NCBI RefSeq assembly: GCF_015840335.1
Contig: NZ_CP060395.1
Span: 992,001 to 1,056,000, forward strand
Length of the DNA stretch: 64,000 bases
Origin: Synechococcus sp. CBW1108
GTDB lineage: Bacteria; Cyanobacteriota; Cyanobacteriia; PCC-6307; Cyanobiaceae
Direction: 5' to 3'
The notes under the pieces were generated by a model. That model was not told the DNA's origin. It ran no database searches and saw only the letters and a program-made list of their open reading frames with translations. A program made the position numbers and the translations under genes. This document shows, piece by piece, positions 1 to 9,377 of the stretch (position 1 is its first letter; the number at the start of each line of letters is the position of its first letter).

Positions 1-1173
1 TTCTTTCTGGCCTGGGAGCTGGAGTTGCTGCCGGTGTATCTACTGCTGGCGATCTGGGGCGGCAAAAAGCGCCAGTACGCCGCCACCAAGTTCATCCTCT
101 ACACGGCAGGCAGCTCCCTGTTCATTTTGGTAGTGGGCCTGGCCATGGCCTTCTACGGCGGTGGCGCCCCCACCTTTGAGTACGCGGACCTGATGGCCAA
201 GGACTTCTCCACGAAGTTCCAGCTCTTCGCCTATGCAGGCCTACTTATCGCCTTTGGGGTGAAGCTGCCGATCGTTCCCCTGCACACCTGGCTACCAGAT
301 GCCCACGGCGAGGCCACGGCTCCGGTGCACATGCTGCTGGCCGGCATCCTGCTCAAGATGGGCGGCTACGCCCTGCTGCGCTTCAACGTGCAGCTGCTAC
401 CCGAAGGCCATGCCCAATTTGCACCTCTGCTGGTGGTGCTGGGGGTCGTCAACATCATCTATGCGGCGCTCACCTCCTTTGCCCAGCGCAATCTCAAGCG
501 CAAGATCGCCTACAGCTCGATCAGCCACATGGGCTTTGTGCTGATCGGCATTGGCAGTTTCAGTGCCCTCGGCACCAGTGGCGCCATGTTGCAGATGATC
601 AGCCACGGCCTGATCGGCGCCAGCCTGTTCTTCCTGGTGGGCGCCACCTATGACCGCACCCACACCCTCCAGCTCGATGAGATGGGCGGCGTGGGCCAGT
701 CCATGCGGAAAATGTTTGCGCTCTGGACCATCTGCTGCCTGGCTTCCCTGGCGCTACCGGGCATGAGCGGCTTCGTGTCCGAGCTGATGGTGTTCACGGG
801 CTTCGTGACCAGCGAGGCCTATTCACTCAGCTTCCGCATCGTGATGGCGGCTCTGGCGGCGGTGGGCGTGATCCTGACCCCCATCTACCTGCTTTCGATG
901 CTGCGGGAGATCTTCTTCGGCAAGGAAAACGTCGAGCTGGCCTCCCACACCCACCTGGTGGATGCGGAGCCGCGGGAGATCTACGTTGTGAGCTGCCTGC
1001 TGGTGCCGATTGTGGGCATCGGCCTCTACCCACGGATCATGACCGACACCTACCGCTCCTCCATCGAGGCCCTGGTGCAGCGGGAGACCACGGCCCTGGC
1101 CCGGGTGATCCAACCGCAGCCCGGCAGCCTGATCCGCCAGCCCCTGCTCACCGCTCCCGTCCTGCCCGTCTGA
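1..1173 (+). CDS. ndhD: NAD(P)H-quinone oxidoreductase subunit 4 (NdhD), 5'-truncated by window edge
   Basis: Proton-pumping antiporter-like membrane subunit of thylakoid NDH-1, used in cyclic electron flow and respiration. The frame is open from base 1 ([21 protein letters not shown]), so the true start lies upstream; about 390 residues are visible. The NuoM/NdhD core [20 protein letters not shown] is followed by [19 protein letters not shown], with the charged membrane residues of the family, and many hydrophobic helices follow. It ends in a soluble proline-rich tail. NdhD paralogues (D1-D4) differ in NDH-1 complex type; which one this is cannot be settled from the partial sequence. Confidence 0.95.
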   Translation, partial: FFLAWELELLPVYLLLAIWGGKKRQYAATKFILYTAGSSLFILVVGLAMAFYGGGAPTFEYADLMAKDFSTKFQLFAYAGLLIAFGVKLPIVPLHTWLPDAHGEATAPVHMLLAGILLKMGGYALLRFNVQLLPEGHAQFAPLLVVLGVVNIIYAALTSFAQRNLKRKIAYSSISHMGFVLIGIGSFSALGTSGAMLQMISHGLIGASLFFLVGATYDRTHTLQLDEMGGVGQSMRKMFALWTICCLASLALPGMSGFVSELMVFTGFVTSEAYSLSFRIVMAALAAVGVILTPIYLLSMLREIFFGKENVELASHTHLVDAEPREIYVVSCLLVPIVGIGLYPRIMTDTYRSSIEALVQRETTALARVIQPQPGSLIRQPLLTAPVLPV

Positions 1174-1243
1174 ACAACCTGGTGGGACTACACAATTAGG
1201 CTCACCAGCACGTCGTCCCCGACCCCAGCCCGCCCAACCCACC

Positions 1244-1633
1244 ATGAAACAGCTGAACTTTCTGCTGATCTTCAGTTTCGGCCTGGCCATGGTGATGTTC
1301 ACGCTGGAGAACACGGCCCCGACCACCGTGCACTTTCTGCCCGGGTTGAGCGGCACCCTGCCCCTGGCGGCCCTGTTGCTGCTGGTCGGTGGCATCGGAG
1401 CCACAGCAGCTTGGGTTTTCGCTGTGTGGACAGGCGTTGTTCGCAAGGTTGAGGCGGTGCGGAGCCAGGGCGAAGCCGCCGCCCAGCAGGTGCGGATTGC
1501 GGAACTGGAGAACGACCTCCAGCGATATCGGGCCACGGTGGATGCCCAGCTGGGCCTGCTGCCCGCCGCGGGCCAGAGCTCGGCCGCTGCCAACTCAGAA
1601 TCAACGCTGGTGTCCAGCGAGCAACACCGGTAG
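1244..1633 (+). CDS. LapA-domain (DUF1049-like) small membrane protein
   Basis: 129 residues. Two hydrophobic segments (about residues 5-24 and 42-65) are followed by a charged heptad-like region (about 70-105, KVEAVRSQGEAAAQQVRIAELENDLQ cut here) that looks like a coiled coil, then a polar Ser-rich tail. This is the layout of the LapA/YciS-type domain (DUF1049), whose E. coli member takes part in lipopolysaccharide assembly. No catalytic residues are visible. It lies 70 bases after ndhD and 38 bases before scpA, on the same strand. Its specific role in cyanobacteria is unknown. Confidence 0.75.
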   Translation: MKQLNFLLIFSFGLAMVMFTLENTAPTTVHFLPGLSGTLPLAALLLLVGGIGATAAWVFAVWTGVVRKVEAVRSQGEAAAQQVRIAELENDLQRYRATVDAQLGLLPAAGQSSAAANSESTLVSSEQHR

Positions 1634-1671
1634 CTTGTCGATGGAACCAAATCAGGAGCAGGTATTCACCT

Positions 1672-2541
1672 TTGGTTGAAGGGGGCGCCAGGCTGGCCAT
1701 CCGTCTGCTCCAAGACGCAGCCGAGCGGGGTGAGCTGGATCCCTGGGATGTGGATGTGATTGCCGTGGTAGACGGCTTCCTCGACCAGTTGCACCAGCGC
1801 ATTGCCGTGCCCCGCCTGGTGGGCGGCAGCTATGAAAAAGATCTCGCCGAAACCAGCGAAGCCTTCCTGGCGGCCTCGGCGCTGGTGAGTCTCAAGGCCG
1901 AAGTGCTCGAAGCGGCCACCTTCGCCTGCGAACCCCTTGAGGAACAGGAACTCGGCTTTGACTTCGACGCCGATGGCCAGGGCTGGCTAATCAACCCAGG
2001 CATCGAACTGCCCAAGCGGCCGGAACGGCACCTCTGGCGCCGGCCCGTGGCCCCGCCACCCCTACAGCGCCCGGTGACCCTTGGGGAGTTGATCCGTCAG
2101 CTGGAGGACATCGCCGAACGGCTCGAACAGGACGATGGCCGCAGCCGTCAGCGCCACCGCCCCAAGCGCTACAGCGAGCGAGCCGCCATCCAGCAGGTGG
2201 CCGCCCTGGCCCACCGCGAAAAACTGCCGGAGACCACCGCCGCCCTGAGCCGGTTTCTGCTGAGCTGGGACCCCGCCCATGACTGGGCAGGATTCAACGA
2301 GCTGGTGCAGGCATGGGCCGACGAGGTGAACTGCCGTGGAGCCGGCGCCGAGTTGGATTGCGACCGGGTCGGGGTGTTCTGGGCGCTGCTGTTCCTCTGC
2401 CACCAGGGCAAGGTGGAACTGGAGCAGGAGGGCGGCCTGTTCGGCCCCCTGCAGCTGCGTCGCCTGCTTCATAGCGGCGAAACCCGCCAGCTCCCCCTCG
2501 TGCCGGCCGACAAGGCGGCGGTTCCCCTATTGGCAGCTTGA
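1672..2541 (+). CDS. scpA: Segregation and condensation protein A
   Basis: Kleisin subunit of the bacterial SMC-ScpAB condensin. The N-terminal helical block GARLAIRLLQDAAERGELD followed by PWDVDVIAVVDGFLDQL is typical of ScpA; the C-terminal winged-helix half begins near residue 175. Length is 289 residues. The chosen start is TTG. A nearby ATG at 1641 opens a 12-codon frame that stops at a TGA (1677-1679) just after this start, so a one-base shift could have removed a normal ATG start. The protein core is intact. Confidence 0.88.
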   Translation: MVEGGARLAIRLLQDAAERGELDPWDVDVIAVVDGFLDQLHQRIAVPRLVGGSYEKDLAETSEAFLAASALVSLKAEVLEAATFACEPLEEQELGFDFDADGQGWLINPGIELPKRPERHLWRRPVAPPPLQRPVTLGELIRQLEDIAERLEQDDGRSRQRHRPKRYSERAAIQQVAALAHREKLPETTAALSRFLLSWDPAHDWAGFNELVQAWADEVNCRGAGAELDCDRVGVFWALLFLCHQGKVELEQEGGLFGPLQLRRLLHSGETRQLPLVPADKAAVPLLAA

Positions 2542-2587
2542 GCTTTGCCAATAAAATGGGACGTTAAAGAAGACAAGGTAAACGCCG

Positions 2588-3769
2588 ATGAAGGCGATGA
2601 TCCTGGCGGCTGGCAAAGGTACTCGGGTGCGTCCCATCACGCACACAATCCCCAAGCCGATGATCCCGATCCTGCAGAAGCCCGTCATGGAGTTTCTGCT
2701 GGAGCTGCTAAAGGAGCATGGCTTTACTGAAGTCATGGTGAATGTCTCCCACCTGGCCGAGGAGATCGAGAACTACTTCCGGGATGGTCAGCGTTTTGGC
2801 GTCGAGATTGCCTACAGCTTTGAAGGCCGCATTCAAGATGGCCAACTGATCGGCGACGCCCTCGGTTCGGCCGGCGGCCTCAAAAAGATTCAGAATTTCC
2901 AGAGCTTCTTCGACGAGACCTTCGTGGTGCTCTGCGGTGATGCCCTGATCGATCTCGACCTGACCGAGGCCGTGCGGCGCCACCGGGAGAAGGGTGCCAT
3001 GGCGAGCCTGATCACCAAAAGGGTGCCCAAGGATCAGGTGAGCAGCTACGGCGTAGTGGTCACCGACGCTGACGGCCGGGTGCGCTCCTTCCAGGAGAAG
3101 CCGGCGGTGGATGAGGCCGCCAGCAACATGATCAACACCGGCATCTACATCTTTGAGCCTGAGGTGCTCGACTTCGTGCCCAGTGGCCAGCCCTTCGACA
3201 TCGCCTCAGACCTGTTCCCCAAGCTGGTGGCGGCCGGAGCGGCCTTCTATGCCCTGCCGATGGAATTTGAATGGGTGGATATCGGCAAGGTGCCCGACTA
3301 CTGGCAGGCGATTCGCAGCGTGCTGCAGGGGCAGGTGCGCCAGGTGCAGATCCCTGGCAAGGAGGTAAGGCCGGGGGTATTTGCCGGGCTCAATGTGGCG
3401 GCAGATTGGGACAAGATCAATGTGACCGGGCCCATCTATGTGGGCGGCATGAGCCGCATCGACAACGGCACCACGATCATTGGCCCGGCGATGATTGGGC
3501 CCAACTGCCACATCTGTGCAGGAGCCACGATCGACAACTCGATCATTTTTGATTACTCCCGCATCGGCCCTGGAGTGAGGCTGGTGGAAAAACTTGTGTT
3601 TGGCCGCTACTGCGTCGACCGCAACGGCGACCACTTCGACCTGCAGGAGGCAGCCCTCGACTGGCTGATCACGGACGTGCGCCGTCAGGATGTGATTTCA
3701 CCCTCACCCCAGCAGAAAGCCATGGCCGAGCTACTGGGCACCGACCTGGCCAAGAGCTCCTCAAAGTGA
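2588..3769 (+). CDS. Nucleoside-diphosphate-sugar pyrophosphorylase (mannose-1-phosphate guanylyltransferase-like)
   Basis: 393 residues. The N-terminal nucleotidyltransferase fold has the signature LAAGKGTRVRPIT (residues 6-18) with KPMIPI after it, an LCGDALIDLDL metal-site segment near residue 115 and an FQEKP motif near 165. A C-terminal left-handed beta-helix hexapeptide region (IIGPAMIGPNCHICAGATI) starts near residue 295. Such enzymes join a sugar 1-phosphate to an NTP to make a GDP-, ADP- or dTDP-sugar for cell-envelope polysaccharides; the exact substrate cannot be read from sequence alone. It ends 9 bases inside the convergent metF. Confidence 0.85.
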   Translation: MKAMILAAGKGTRVRPITHTIPKPMIPILQKPVMEFLLELLKEHGFTEVMVNVSHLAEEIENYFRDGQRFGVEIAYSFEGRIQDGQLIGDALGSAGGLKKIQNFQSFFDETFVVLCGDALIDLDLTEAVRRHREKGAMASLITKRVPKDQVSSYGVVVTDADGRVRSFQEKPAVDEAASNMINTGIYIFEPEVLDFVPSGQPFDIASDLFPKLVAAGAAFYALPMEFEWVDIGKVPDYWQAIRSVLQGQVRQVQIPGKEVRPGVFAGLNVAADWDKINVTGPIYVGGMSRIDNGTTIIGPAMIGPNCHICAGATIDNSIIFDYSRIGPGVRLVEKLVFGRYCVDRNGDHFDLQEAALDWLITDVRRQDVISPSPQQKAMAELLGTDLAKSSSK

Positions 3770-4645
3770 GGCCGTAAGGCCTGCCTGGCGCAGGATCTCG
3801 GGGATGCGCTCCTCCGCTTTGATCGCCATTAGGTGCACCCCCTGGGCGATCTGCAGGTAGGCAGCCACCTGATCGGCGGCGATTGCCACCCCTTCGGCCG
3901 CCGGGTCTGCTGCGGCCGCCAGCCGATCAATGACGACCTGGGGAATCTGAGCTCCGGGCACCACCCGGTTGATAAAAGCCGCATTGCGGGCCGACTTGAG
4001 CAGAAACACCCCCGCCAGCACCGGCAGCTGCAGGGGGGCGGCGATCTCACCGACAAATCGTTTGAGGGCTTCGCCATCCATCACCATCTGGGTTTGCACA
4101 AAACGGGCCCCGGCCTCCTTCTTGCGCACCAGCCGGCTCTTCAGGCCACTCCAGCTGGAAGACTGGGGATCCGCCGCGGCGCCTGCGAACAGGTCTGTGG
4201 GCCCGTCAGGCAGCTGGCCCTGCACCGGATCCTGGCCGGCGTTGAACTGCCGCACCAGCTGCAGTAGGCGCACGGCCTCGAGCTCATTCACCGGCCGGGC
4301 GTCCGGTTGGTCACCAGCCCGCACCGGGTCGCCGGTGAGACAGAGCAGATTGCGGATCCCGAGGGCCTGGGCGCCGAGCAGGTCGGCCTGCAAGGCAATG
4401 CGATTGCGATCCCGACAGGCCAGCTGCAGCACCGGCTCGATGCCGGCATCCAGCAGCAGGCGGCAGACAGCCAGGCTGCTCATCCGCATCACGGCCCGAC
4501 TGCCATCGGTCACATTGACGGCGTGTACCCAGCCGCGCAGGGATTCGGCGGCGGCCAGCACTCGGGCCGGGTCACCCCCCCTGGGGGGCATCACTTCCGC
4601 AGTCAGAGCTGACGCACCGCTGGCCAGGGCCTTTTGGAGCTGCAA
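3761..4645 (-). CDS. metF: Methylenetetrahydrofolate reductase
   Basis: FAD enzyme reducing 5,10-methylene-THF to 5-methyl-THF for methionine synthesis. Motifs seen: ALTAEVMPPRGGDP near the N-terminus, NVTDGSRAVMRMSS, EPVLQLACRDRNR, NLLCLTGDPVRAGD, FVQTQMVMD and PVLAGVFLLKSARNA, in the order found in cyanobacterial MetF. The start chosen is TTG at 4645, giving 294 residues, with an AAAGGA ribosome site 5 bases upstream; the open frame extends further but that part shows no family similarity. Divergent from the pedR-like gene, with about 75 bases between the starts. Confidence 0.88.
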   Translation of the reverse strand: MQLQKALASGASALTAEVMPPRGGDPARVLAAAESLRGWVHAVNVTDGSRAVMRMSSLAVCRLLLDAGIEPVLQLACRDRNRIALQADLLGAQALGIRNLLCLTGDPVRAGDQPDARPVNELEAVRLLQLVRQFNAGQDPVQGQLPDGPTDLFAGAAADPQSSSWSGLKSRLVRKKEAGARFVQTQMVMDGEALKRFVGEIAAPLQLPVLAGVFLLKSARNAAFINRVVPGAQIPQVVIDRLAAAADPAAEGVAIAADQVAAYLQIAQGVHLMAIKAEERIPEILRQAGLTASL

Positions 4646-4721
4646 ACCGGTCCTTTCGTCGCAACACCCATTATTGGTCTTCGCCCTGCCTACACTGGGC
4701 GGCAGCCTGCGGCCTGGGCGA

Positions 4722-5054
4722 ATGGATTCCGATCGCTCCACTGCAGGCCCCCTCGGCCCGGTGCGCCCAGAGATCTCGGAACGGGAGATCGAGATCATTG
4801 AGCTGGTGGCCCAGGGGCTCACCAACCAGGAAATAGCAGGCACGCTGACGATCAGCAAACGCACCGTGGACAACCACGTGAGCAACATCTTCACCAAAAC
4901 CGGCGCCAAGAACCGGGTAGCCCTGCTCAATTGGGCCATGGATCACGGCAAGATCTGCCGTGACGGCTTCAACTGCTGCTCAATCGAAGCAGCTCCAGGC
5001 GTTCGTCCTCAGGCCAGCGGGCCAGCGGCCAACGGGCCAGGGACGCATTGCTGA
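4722..5054 (+). CDS. pedR: Small LuxR-type regulator, PedR-like
   Basis: 110 residues, consisting almost only of a LuxR C-terminal helix-turn-helix: ISEREIEIIELVAQGLTNQE then IAGTLTISKRTVDNHVSNIF. There is no receiver domain. The layout matches PedR (Ssl0564 of Synechocystis), a small redox-responsive regulator linked to photosynthetic electron transport, and it keeps a cysteine pair (NCC) after the HTH. The symbol rests on resemblance. The last 30 or so residues are low-complexity and overlap the 3' end of the convergent CYTH gene by 86 bases, so that tail may be poorly conserved. Confidence 0.7.
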   Translation: MDSDRSTAGPLGPVRPEISEREIEIIELVAQGLTNQEIAGTLTISKRTVDNHVSNIFTKTGAKNRVALLNWAMDHGKICRDGFNCCSIEAAPGVRPQASGPAANGPGTHC

Positions 5055-5523
5055 ACTGATGGCGGCCGGTGAGCTCGGCCACACACCAGGCTGGGATTTC
5101 TAGGGCCAGGTCCTGCTGTAGGGCCGCCGCATCGAGCTCCACCTCCGCCACCACCAGCGGCGAATTCTCGGCCTCAAACACATCGACCACCCAGTCGCCA
5201 CCGGGCAGGTCCAGGCCATGGCGGCGCTTACTGAGCTTCTGGCCTGCCAGGGCCAGCAGGGCCGTGGCATCATCCTCGGGAATGGAGTATTCGAATTCCT
5301 GCCGCACCAGGCCCTCGGGGCCCATCGGGCCGCCGGCCGGGGGCGCCTTGAGGGTGAGCCAGGCCCCTGCCACATCAGGAACACCCCTGGCCTGCCGCAC
5401 CCGCACGGTGAGTCCATCGGAACTGGCCAGCAGATAGCCCTGCTCCAGCCAGGCCTGCCAGCAGACGTGGCGGCGCCACTGCTGGCCGCTCACCAGAAAG
5501 CGTCGTTCGATTTCCAGGGCCAT
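4969..5523 (-). CDS. CYTH-domain protein
   Basis: 184 residues starting MALEIERRFLV, the ExExK/R-type signature of the CYTH superfamily (adenylate cyclase CyaB / thiamine triphosphatase tunnel fold). Charged strands follow: TVRVRQ, WLTLKAP, VRQEFEYSIP, WVVDVF and VVAEVEL. Members bind triphosphates or polyphosphate with divalent metals; many bacterial ones are inorganic tripolyphosphatases. The substrate here is not determined. It lies just downstream of nadK on the same strand, with 24 bases between the genes. Confidence 0.82.
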   Translation of the reverse strand: MALEIERRFLVSGQQWRRHVCWQAWLEQGYLLASSDGLTVRVRQARGVPDVAGAWLTLKAPPAGGPMGPEGLVRQEFEYSIPEDDATALLALAGQKLSKRRHGLDLPGGDWVVDVFEAENSPLVVAEVELDAAALQQDLALEIPAWCVAELTGRHQFSNASLARWPLARWPEDERLELLRLSSS

Positions 5524-5547
5524 GGCGCCGATCAGCTCAACGAGGGA

Positions 5548-6507
5548 TCAGTTATGGGAGGGCTCGGGGGCGGTGAGGCTACCGGCCCAGTGCAGCTTGT
5601 GGGTGAGGGTGCGGTAATAGGAGGGACTCTGCTCCAGCAGCACCTGCAGGGCTGGATGGGGACTGCGCTCCACCACCGCCCGGTCCCCCGGCTCAAGCAC
5701 CGTGGCATGGGCGCCGTCCTTCCATAACTTGACCCTGCGGCTGGTTTCCCCCAGGGGCCACACCGAAAGCTGGGCCCGGGGGGGCACCACCACAGCCCGG
5801 CTCGAAAGGCTCATCGGGCAGATCGGATTGACCACAATCGCCTCTATGCCGGGATGGAGAATCGGCCCGCCAGCTGCCATCGCGTAGCCCGTCGAGCCAG
5901 TGGGGGTGGCAATAATCAGGCCATCGCCGCGGTACTGGTCCACCACCTCACCATCGATCTCCAGCTCGAGCACGCAGGTGGGTGAGACCTCATCGAGACA
6001 GGGGCGAAAATAAAAATCATTGAGGGCCAGATGGGCGCCATCGGCCTGCTCTAAGCCATCACTGCGGGCCACGCCATCACCCCGATTGATGTGGGCCTGC
6101 AGCATCATTCGACGCTCCAGGGCAAAACAGTCGTTGCGGAGGCGGTCCCAGAGGCTCTCCTGACCCAATTCGGCCTTCGGCCCAGGGGCAGTGAGGCGCA
6201 GCAGGCTCCGGTCATGGGTCAGAAAACCCAGGTGGCCGCCCACGTTGAAACTGAGAATGGGCACATCGAGAGGAGCCAGATGGCGGGCAGCACCCAGCAC
6301 GGTGCCATCCCCGCCAAGTACCAGGGCCAGATCGGGCAGATGGGCCTCGGTGGCCAGCAAGCCTGGGAATGGGTTGCGGGCCAGGCCGCTGGAAGCAGCC
6401 ACCACATGCACCCCCTGGGCGGCGAGATCTTCCGCGCAGCGCTTGGCCTGGCGTTGGGCAGCCTGGCTGCCCAACCTGGAAATCAGCCAGACCCGCTCAA
6501 GCCGCAT
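5548..6507 (-). CDS. nadK: NAD kinase
   Basis: Phosphorylates NAD to NADP. The 319-residue protein has the diagnostic [11 protein letters not shown] (near residue 84), [16 protein letters not shown], and the [15 protein letters not shown] segment with ATPTGSTGY before it. [17 protein letters not shown] completes the ATP-NAD kinase fold. It is 13 bases downstream of ndhE and probably transcribed with the ndhAIGE group, a usual cyanobacterial arrangement. Confidence 0.93.
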   Translation of the reverse strand: MRLERVWLISRLGSQAAQRQAKRCAEDLAAQGVHVVAASSGLARNPFPGLLATEAHLPDLALVLGGDGTVLGAARHLAPLDVPILSFNVGGHLGFLTHDRSLLRLTAPGPKAELGQESLWDRLRNDCFALERRMMLQAHINRGDGVARSDGLEQADGAHLALNDFYFRPCLDEVSPTCVLELEIDGEVVDQYRGDGLIIATPTGSTGYAMAAGGPILHPGIEAIVVNPICPMSLSSRAVVVPPRAQLSVWPLGETSRRVKLWKDGAHATVLEPGDRAVVERSPHPALQVLLEQSPSYYRTLTHKLHWAGSLTAPEPSHN

Positions 6508-6520
6508 CGCCAGGACCCAG

Positions 6521-6862
6521 TTACCAGCGCAGCAAATTGAAGCGCTCCATGTCGACCGTATCGCGGTTGCGATAGAGGGATAGCAGGATCGCCAGGCCCA
6601 CAGCCGCCTCAGCTGCCGCCACGGTGATCACAAAGATGGTGAAAACCTGGCCGCGGATCAGCTGGCCGTCGAGGTAGTCGGAGAAAGCCATCAGGTTGAT
6701 GTTGACCGCATTGAGCATCAGCTCAATGCTCATCAGCACCCGCACCGCATTGCGGCTGTTGATCAAACCCCAGACCCCGGTGCAGAACAGCACCGCAGCC
6801 AGCACCAAGTAGGCCTGCAGGGGGATGGTGCTGGTGGCACTGGCAACGCTGGTGGTCTCCAT
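6521..6862 (-). CDS. ndhE: NAD(P)H-quinone oxidoreductase subunit 4L
   Basis: NuoK-like membrane subunit of NDH-1, 113 residues with three hydrophobic helices. The motif [20 protein letters not shown] carries the conserved membrane glutamate, and [20 protein letters not shown] carries the second. Last ndh gene of the ndhA-I-G-E run. Confidence 0.95.
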   Translation of the reverse strand: METTSVASATSTIPLQAYLVLAAVLFCTGVWGLINSRNAVRVLMSIELMLNAVNINLMAFSDYLDGQLIRGQVFTIFVITVAAAEAAVGLAILLSLYRNRDTVDMERFNLLRW

Positions 6863-6925
6863 GAGGGGGGCTGGGGTGGGAGGCTGCTGGGGTGAGTGAG
6901 GCAGGGATTGGCGTGGCTGGGCTGG

Positions 6926-7528
6926 CTAGCGGGGCGTCTTTTCGAGCAACAGCGGTGTGCGCTCCTTTTCAATCAGCCCCTGATCCACCCGCTCACCGGT
7001 GATCACATCGGTGCTGAGCACGTCTCGGCGGGCCAGCACGATCGCCCCGATCATGGACATCAACAGCAGTACTGAGGCCAGCTCAAAGGGCAGCAGGTAG
7101 TCGCTGAAGAGATGCTCGCCGATGCGGATTGTCGCCTCCTCGCCCACGGCAGCTGGCCCGGGCAGGGGCCAGGGGGTGGTGAAGGCCACCCGGATCAGCA
7201 GCAGAAACAAGCCGCCGCAGACGGCCCCCGAGAGCAGGCGGCGCAGGCCCAAGCCGGGGATGGCGGCAAGGTTTTCCTTCTTGTTGACGAGCATGATCGC
7301 GAACAGAATCAGCACGTTCACGGCGCCCACATAGACCAGCACCTGGGCCGCCGCCACAAAGCTGGCATTGAGCATCAGGTAGAGCCCGGCCACCGAGAGA
7401 AAAACCCCGCCCAGCAGAAAGGCCGAGTAGACGATGTTGGGCAGCAGCACCACCCCGAGGGCGCCCAGCACCAGGGTGACTGAGAGGACTACGAAGCAGA
7501 TCAGCTGGGTGGTGGAGGCGATTGTCAT
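6926..7528 (-). CDS. ndhG: NAD(P)H-quinone oxidoreductase subunit 6
   Basis: NuoJ-like membrane subunit, 200 residues with about five hydrophobic segments. [20 protein letters not shown] is the typical NuoJ third helix. Its start overlaps the ndhI stop by 4 bases (ATGA type), so the two are translationally coupled. The C-terminal tail is hydrophilic. Confidence 0.95.
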   Translation of the reverse strand: MTIASTTQLICFVVLSVTLVLGALGVVLLPNIVYSAFLLGGVFLSVAGLYLMLNASFVAAAQVLVYVGAVNVLILFAIMLVNKKENLAAIPGLGLRRLLSGAVCGGLFLLLIRVAFTTPWPLPGPAAVGEEATIRIGEHLFSDYLLPFELASVLLLMSMIGAIVLARRDVLSTDVITGERVDQGLIEKERTPLLLEKTPR

Positions 7529-8133
7529 GGGGCGGTCTCCTCGGGGGCAGCCTTGGGCAGGCTATCCAGCACCTGGGAGGGCAGTTTGCCAACCCGGGGG
7601 TCCGTATCGGGCACTCCATGGGGATCCATCACACCCTTGGGCAGGTAGGCCAGCTCCCGGAGGGGAACAACGGCCGGATCGCTGGTAACGCTTGTGGGCA
7701 GCCGCCCGAGGGCGATGTTGTCGTAGTTGAGGCTGTGGCGATCAAAGGCAGCCAGCTCGTATTCCTCGGTCATCGAGAGGCAGTTGGTGGGGCAGTACTC
7801 CACGCAGTTGCCGCAGAAGATGCAAGCCCCGAAGTCGATCGAGTAGTTGCGCAGCTCCTTTTTCTTGGTGGCCTTGTTCATCACCCAATCGACCACCGGC
7901 AGGTTGATTGGACAGACCCGCACACACACCTCGCAGGCGATGCACTTGTCGAATTCGTAGTGGATCCGGCCCCGGTAGCGCTCCGATGGAATCAGCTTCT
8001 CGTAGGGATATTGAACCGTGATCGGCCGCCGGCGCAGGTGATCGAAGGTCACCGCCAGACCCTGGGTCATGTAATTGGCTGCGCCCACCGCATCGCGGGT
8101 GTAGTCGCCGACTTTCTTGAGGAACCCGAACAT
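7525..8133 (-). CDS. ndhI: NAD(P)H-quinone oxidoreductase subunit I (2[4Fe-4S])
   Basis: Peripheral-arm ferredoxin-like subunit, 202 residues. Two CxxCxxCxxxCP clusters are visible: [16 protein letters not shown] (near residue 64) and [16 protein letters not shown] (near 104). These ligate the two [4Fe-4S] centres that pass electrons to plastoquinone. Located between ndhA and ndhG as in other cyanobacteria. Confidence 0.97.
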   Translation of the reverse strand: MFGFLKKVGDYTRDAVGAANYMTQGLAVTFDHLRRRPITVQYPYEKLIPSERYRGRIHYEFDKCIACEVCVRVCPINLPVVDWVMNKATKKKELRNYSIDFGACIFCGNCVEYCPTNCLSMTEEYELAAFDRHSLNYDNIALGRLPTSVTSDPAVVPLRELAYLPKGVMDPHGVPDTDPRVGKLPSQVLDSLPKAAPEETAP

Positions 8134-8221
8134 GGAACTGGCTCTGGAGGGGGAAGCGGTCGGAATCGATCAGCCCATGATGGCCGGTCTGGGGCAGGTC
8201 TGGGTTGATTGCTCAGGGGTA

Positions 8222-9352
8222 TCAGCCACCGAAGGCCCCAGGGAAGGCCAGCTTGAGGGCAGCGGTGATCAGCAGGTTGACCAGGGCGATCGGCAGCAGG
8301 AATTTCCAGCCCAAATCGAGCAGTTGGTCGATCCGCACCCGCGGGGTGGTCCAGCGCAGCAGGATCGCCAGAAAAACCAGCAGATAGGCCTTGAGCACGG
8401 TCATCACGATGCCCACCGATCCAGTGATGAGCTGCACCAGGGGCGCATCAATCGGCTGGCCCAGCCAGCCAGCCAACCACTCCACCGGGATCGGAAAGCC
8501 CCAGCCCCCCAGGTAGAGCACCGACACCAGCAGGGCCGAGAGCACCAGATTGATGTAGCTGCCCAGATAGAAGAGGGCAAACTTCATGCCGGAATACTCG
8601 GTCTGGTAGCCAGCCACCAACTCCTCCTCAGCTTCGGGGAGGTCGAAGGGGAGGCGCTCACATTCGGCCAGGGCGCAGATCCAGAAGATCACAAAGCCCA
8701 CGGGCTGGCGCCAGATGTTCCAGCTGAGGATGCCTGAGCCGGTCTGCTGATTGACGATGTCAACCGTGCTGAGCGAGTTGCTCATCATCACCACCGCCAG
8801 CACCGCCAGGGCCAGGGGGATCTCGTAGCTGATCGACTGGGCCGCAGCCCGCAGCCCCCCCAGCAGCGAATATTTGTTGTTGGAGGCATAGCCACTCATC
8901 AGCAGTCCGATGGGCTGGATGCTGCTGAGCGAAATCCACAGGAAGATGCCGATGCCCACATTGCTGATCAGCAGGTGCTGACCAAAGGGCACCACCAGCC
9001 AGCTGAGGATCACCGGGATCAGAACCAGCACCGGCCCGAGGGTGAACAGCAGGCCGTCGGCCTTGGCCGGGATGATGTCTTCCTTGAAGACCAGCTTCAG
9101 GCCATCGGCGATCGGCTGGAGCACGCCGAGGGCGCCGGCATATTCGGGGCCGATGCGCTGCTGCACTGCCGCCGAGATCTTGCGCTCCAGCCACACATTG
9201 ACGAGCACTCCCACCACCGCCGCCACCAGCACCAGCACCATCGGCAGGGGCAGCCAGAGCAGGTGGGCAGCTCCCGGACTCAGCCCAAATCCCTGGAGGG
9301 CCTGCTCGAAGCTGGATTCGAGATCCAGGCCTGGAGCCGTGTTGGTCACCAT
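8222..9352 (-). CDS. ndhA: NAD(P)H-quinone oxidoreductase subunit 1
   Basis: NuoH-like quinone-site subunit, 376 residues with about eight transmembrane helices. Family signatures seen are [38 protein letters not shown] with [12 protein letters not shown] after it, and [20 protein letters not shown] with QTEYSGMKF after it. First gene of the ndhA-I-G-E run; 25 bases downstream of gltA, so gltA and the ndh genes may be cotranscribed. Confidence 0.97.
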   Translation of the reverse strand: MVTNTAPGLDLESSFEQALQGFGLSPGAAHLLWLPLPMVLVLVAAVVGVLVNVWLERKISAAVQQRIGPEYAGALGVLQPIADGLKLVFKEDIIPAKADGLLFTLGPVLVLIPVILSWLVVPFGQHLLISNVGIGIFLWISLSSIQPIGLLMSGYASNNKYSLLGGLRAAAQSISYEIPLALAVLAVVMMSNSLSTVDIVNQQTGSGILSWNIWRQPVGFVIFWICALAECERLPFDLPEAEEELVAGYQTEYSGMKFALFYLGSYINLVLSALLVSVLYLGGWGFPIPVEWLAGWLGQPIDAPLVQLITGSVGIVMTVLKAYLLVFLAILLRWTTPRVRIDQLLDLGWKFLLPIALVNLLITAALKLAFPGAFGG

Positions 9353-9377
9353 GGCGTCAGCTCAGCTGGCATGCAAC

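Noticed and set aside
1641-1679. Short 12-codon ORF just before scpA as a leader peptide
   Set aside because: No attenuator-like structure seen; more likely a displaced scpA start or chance.
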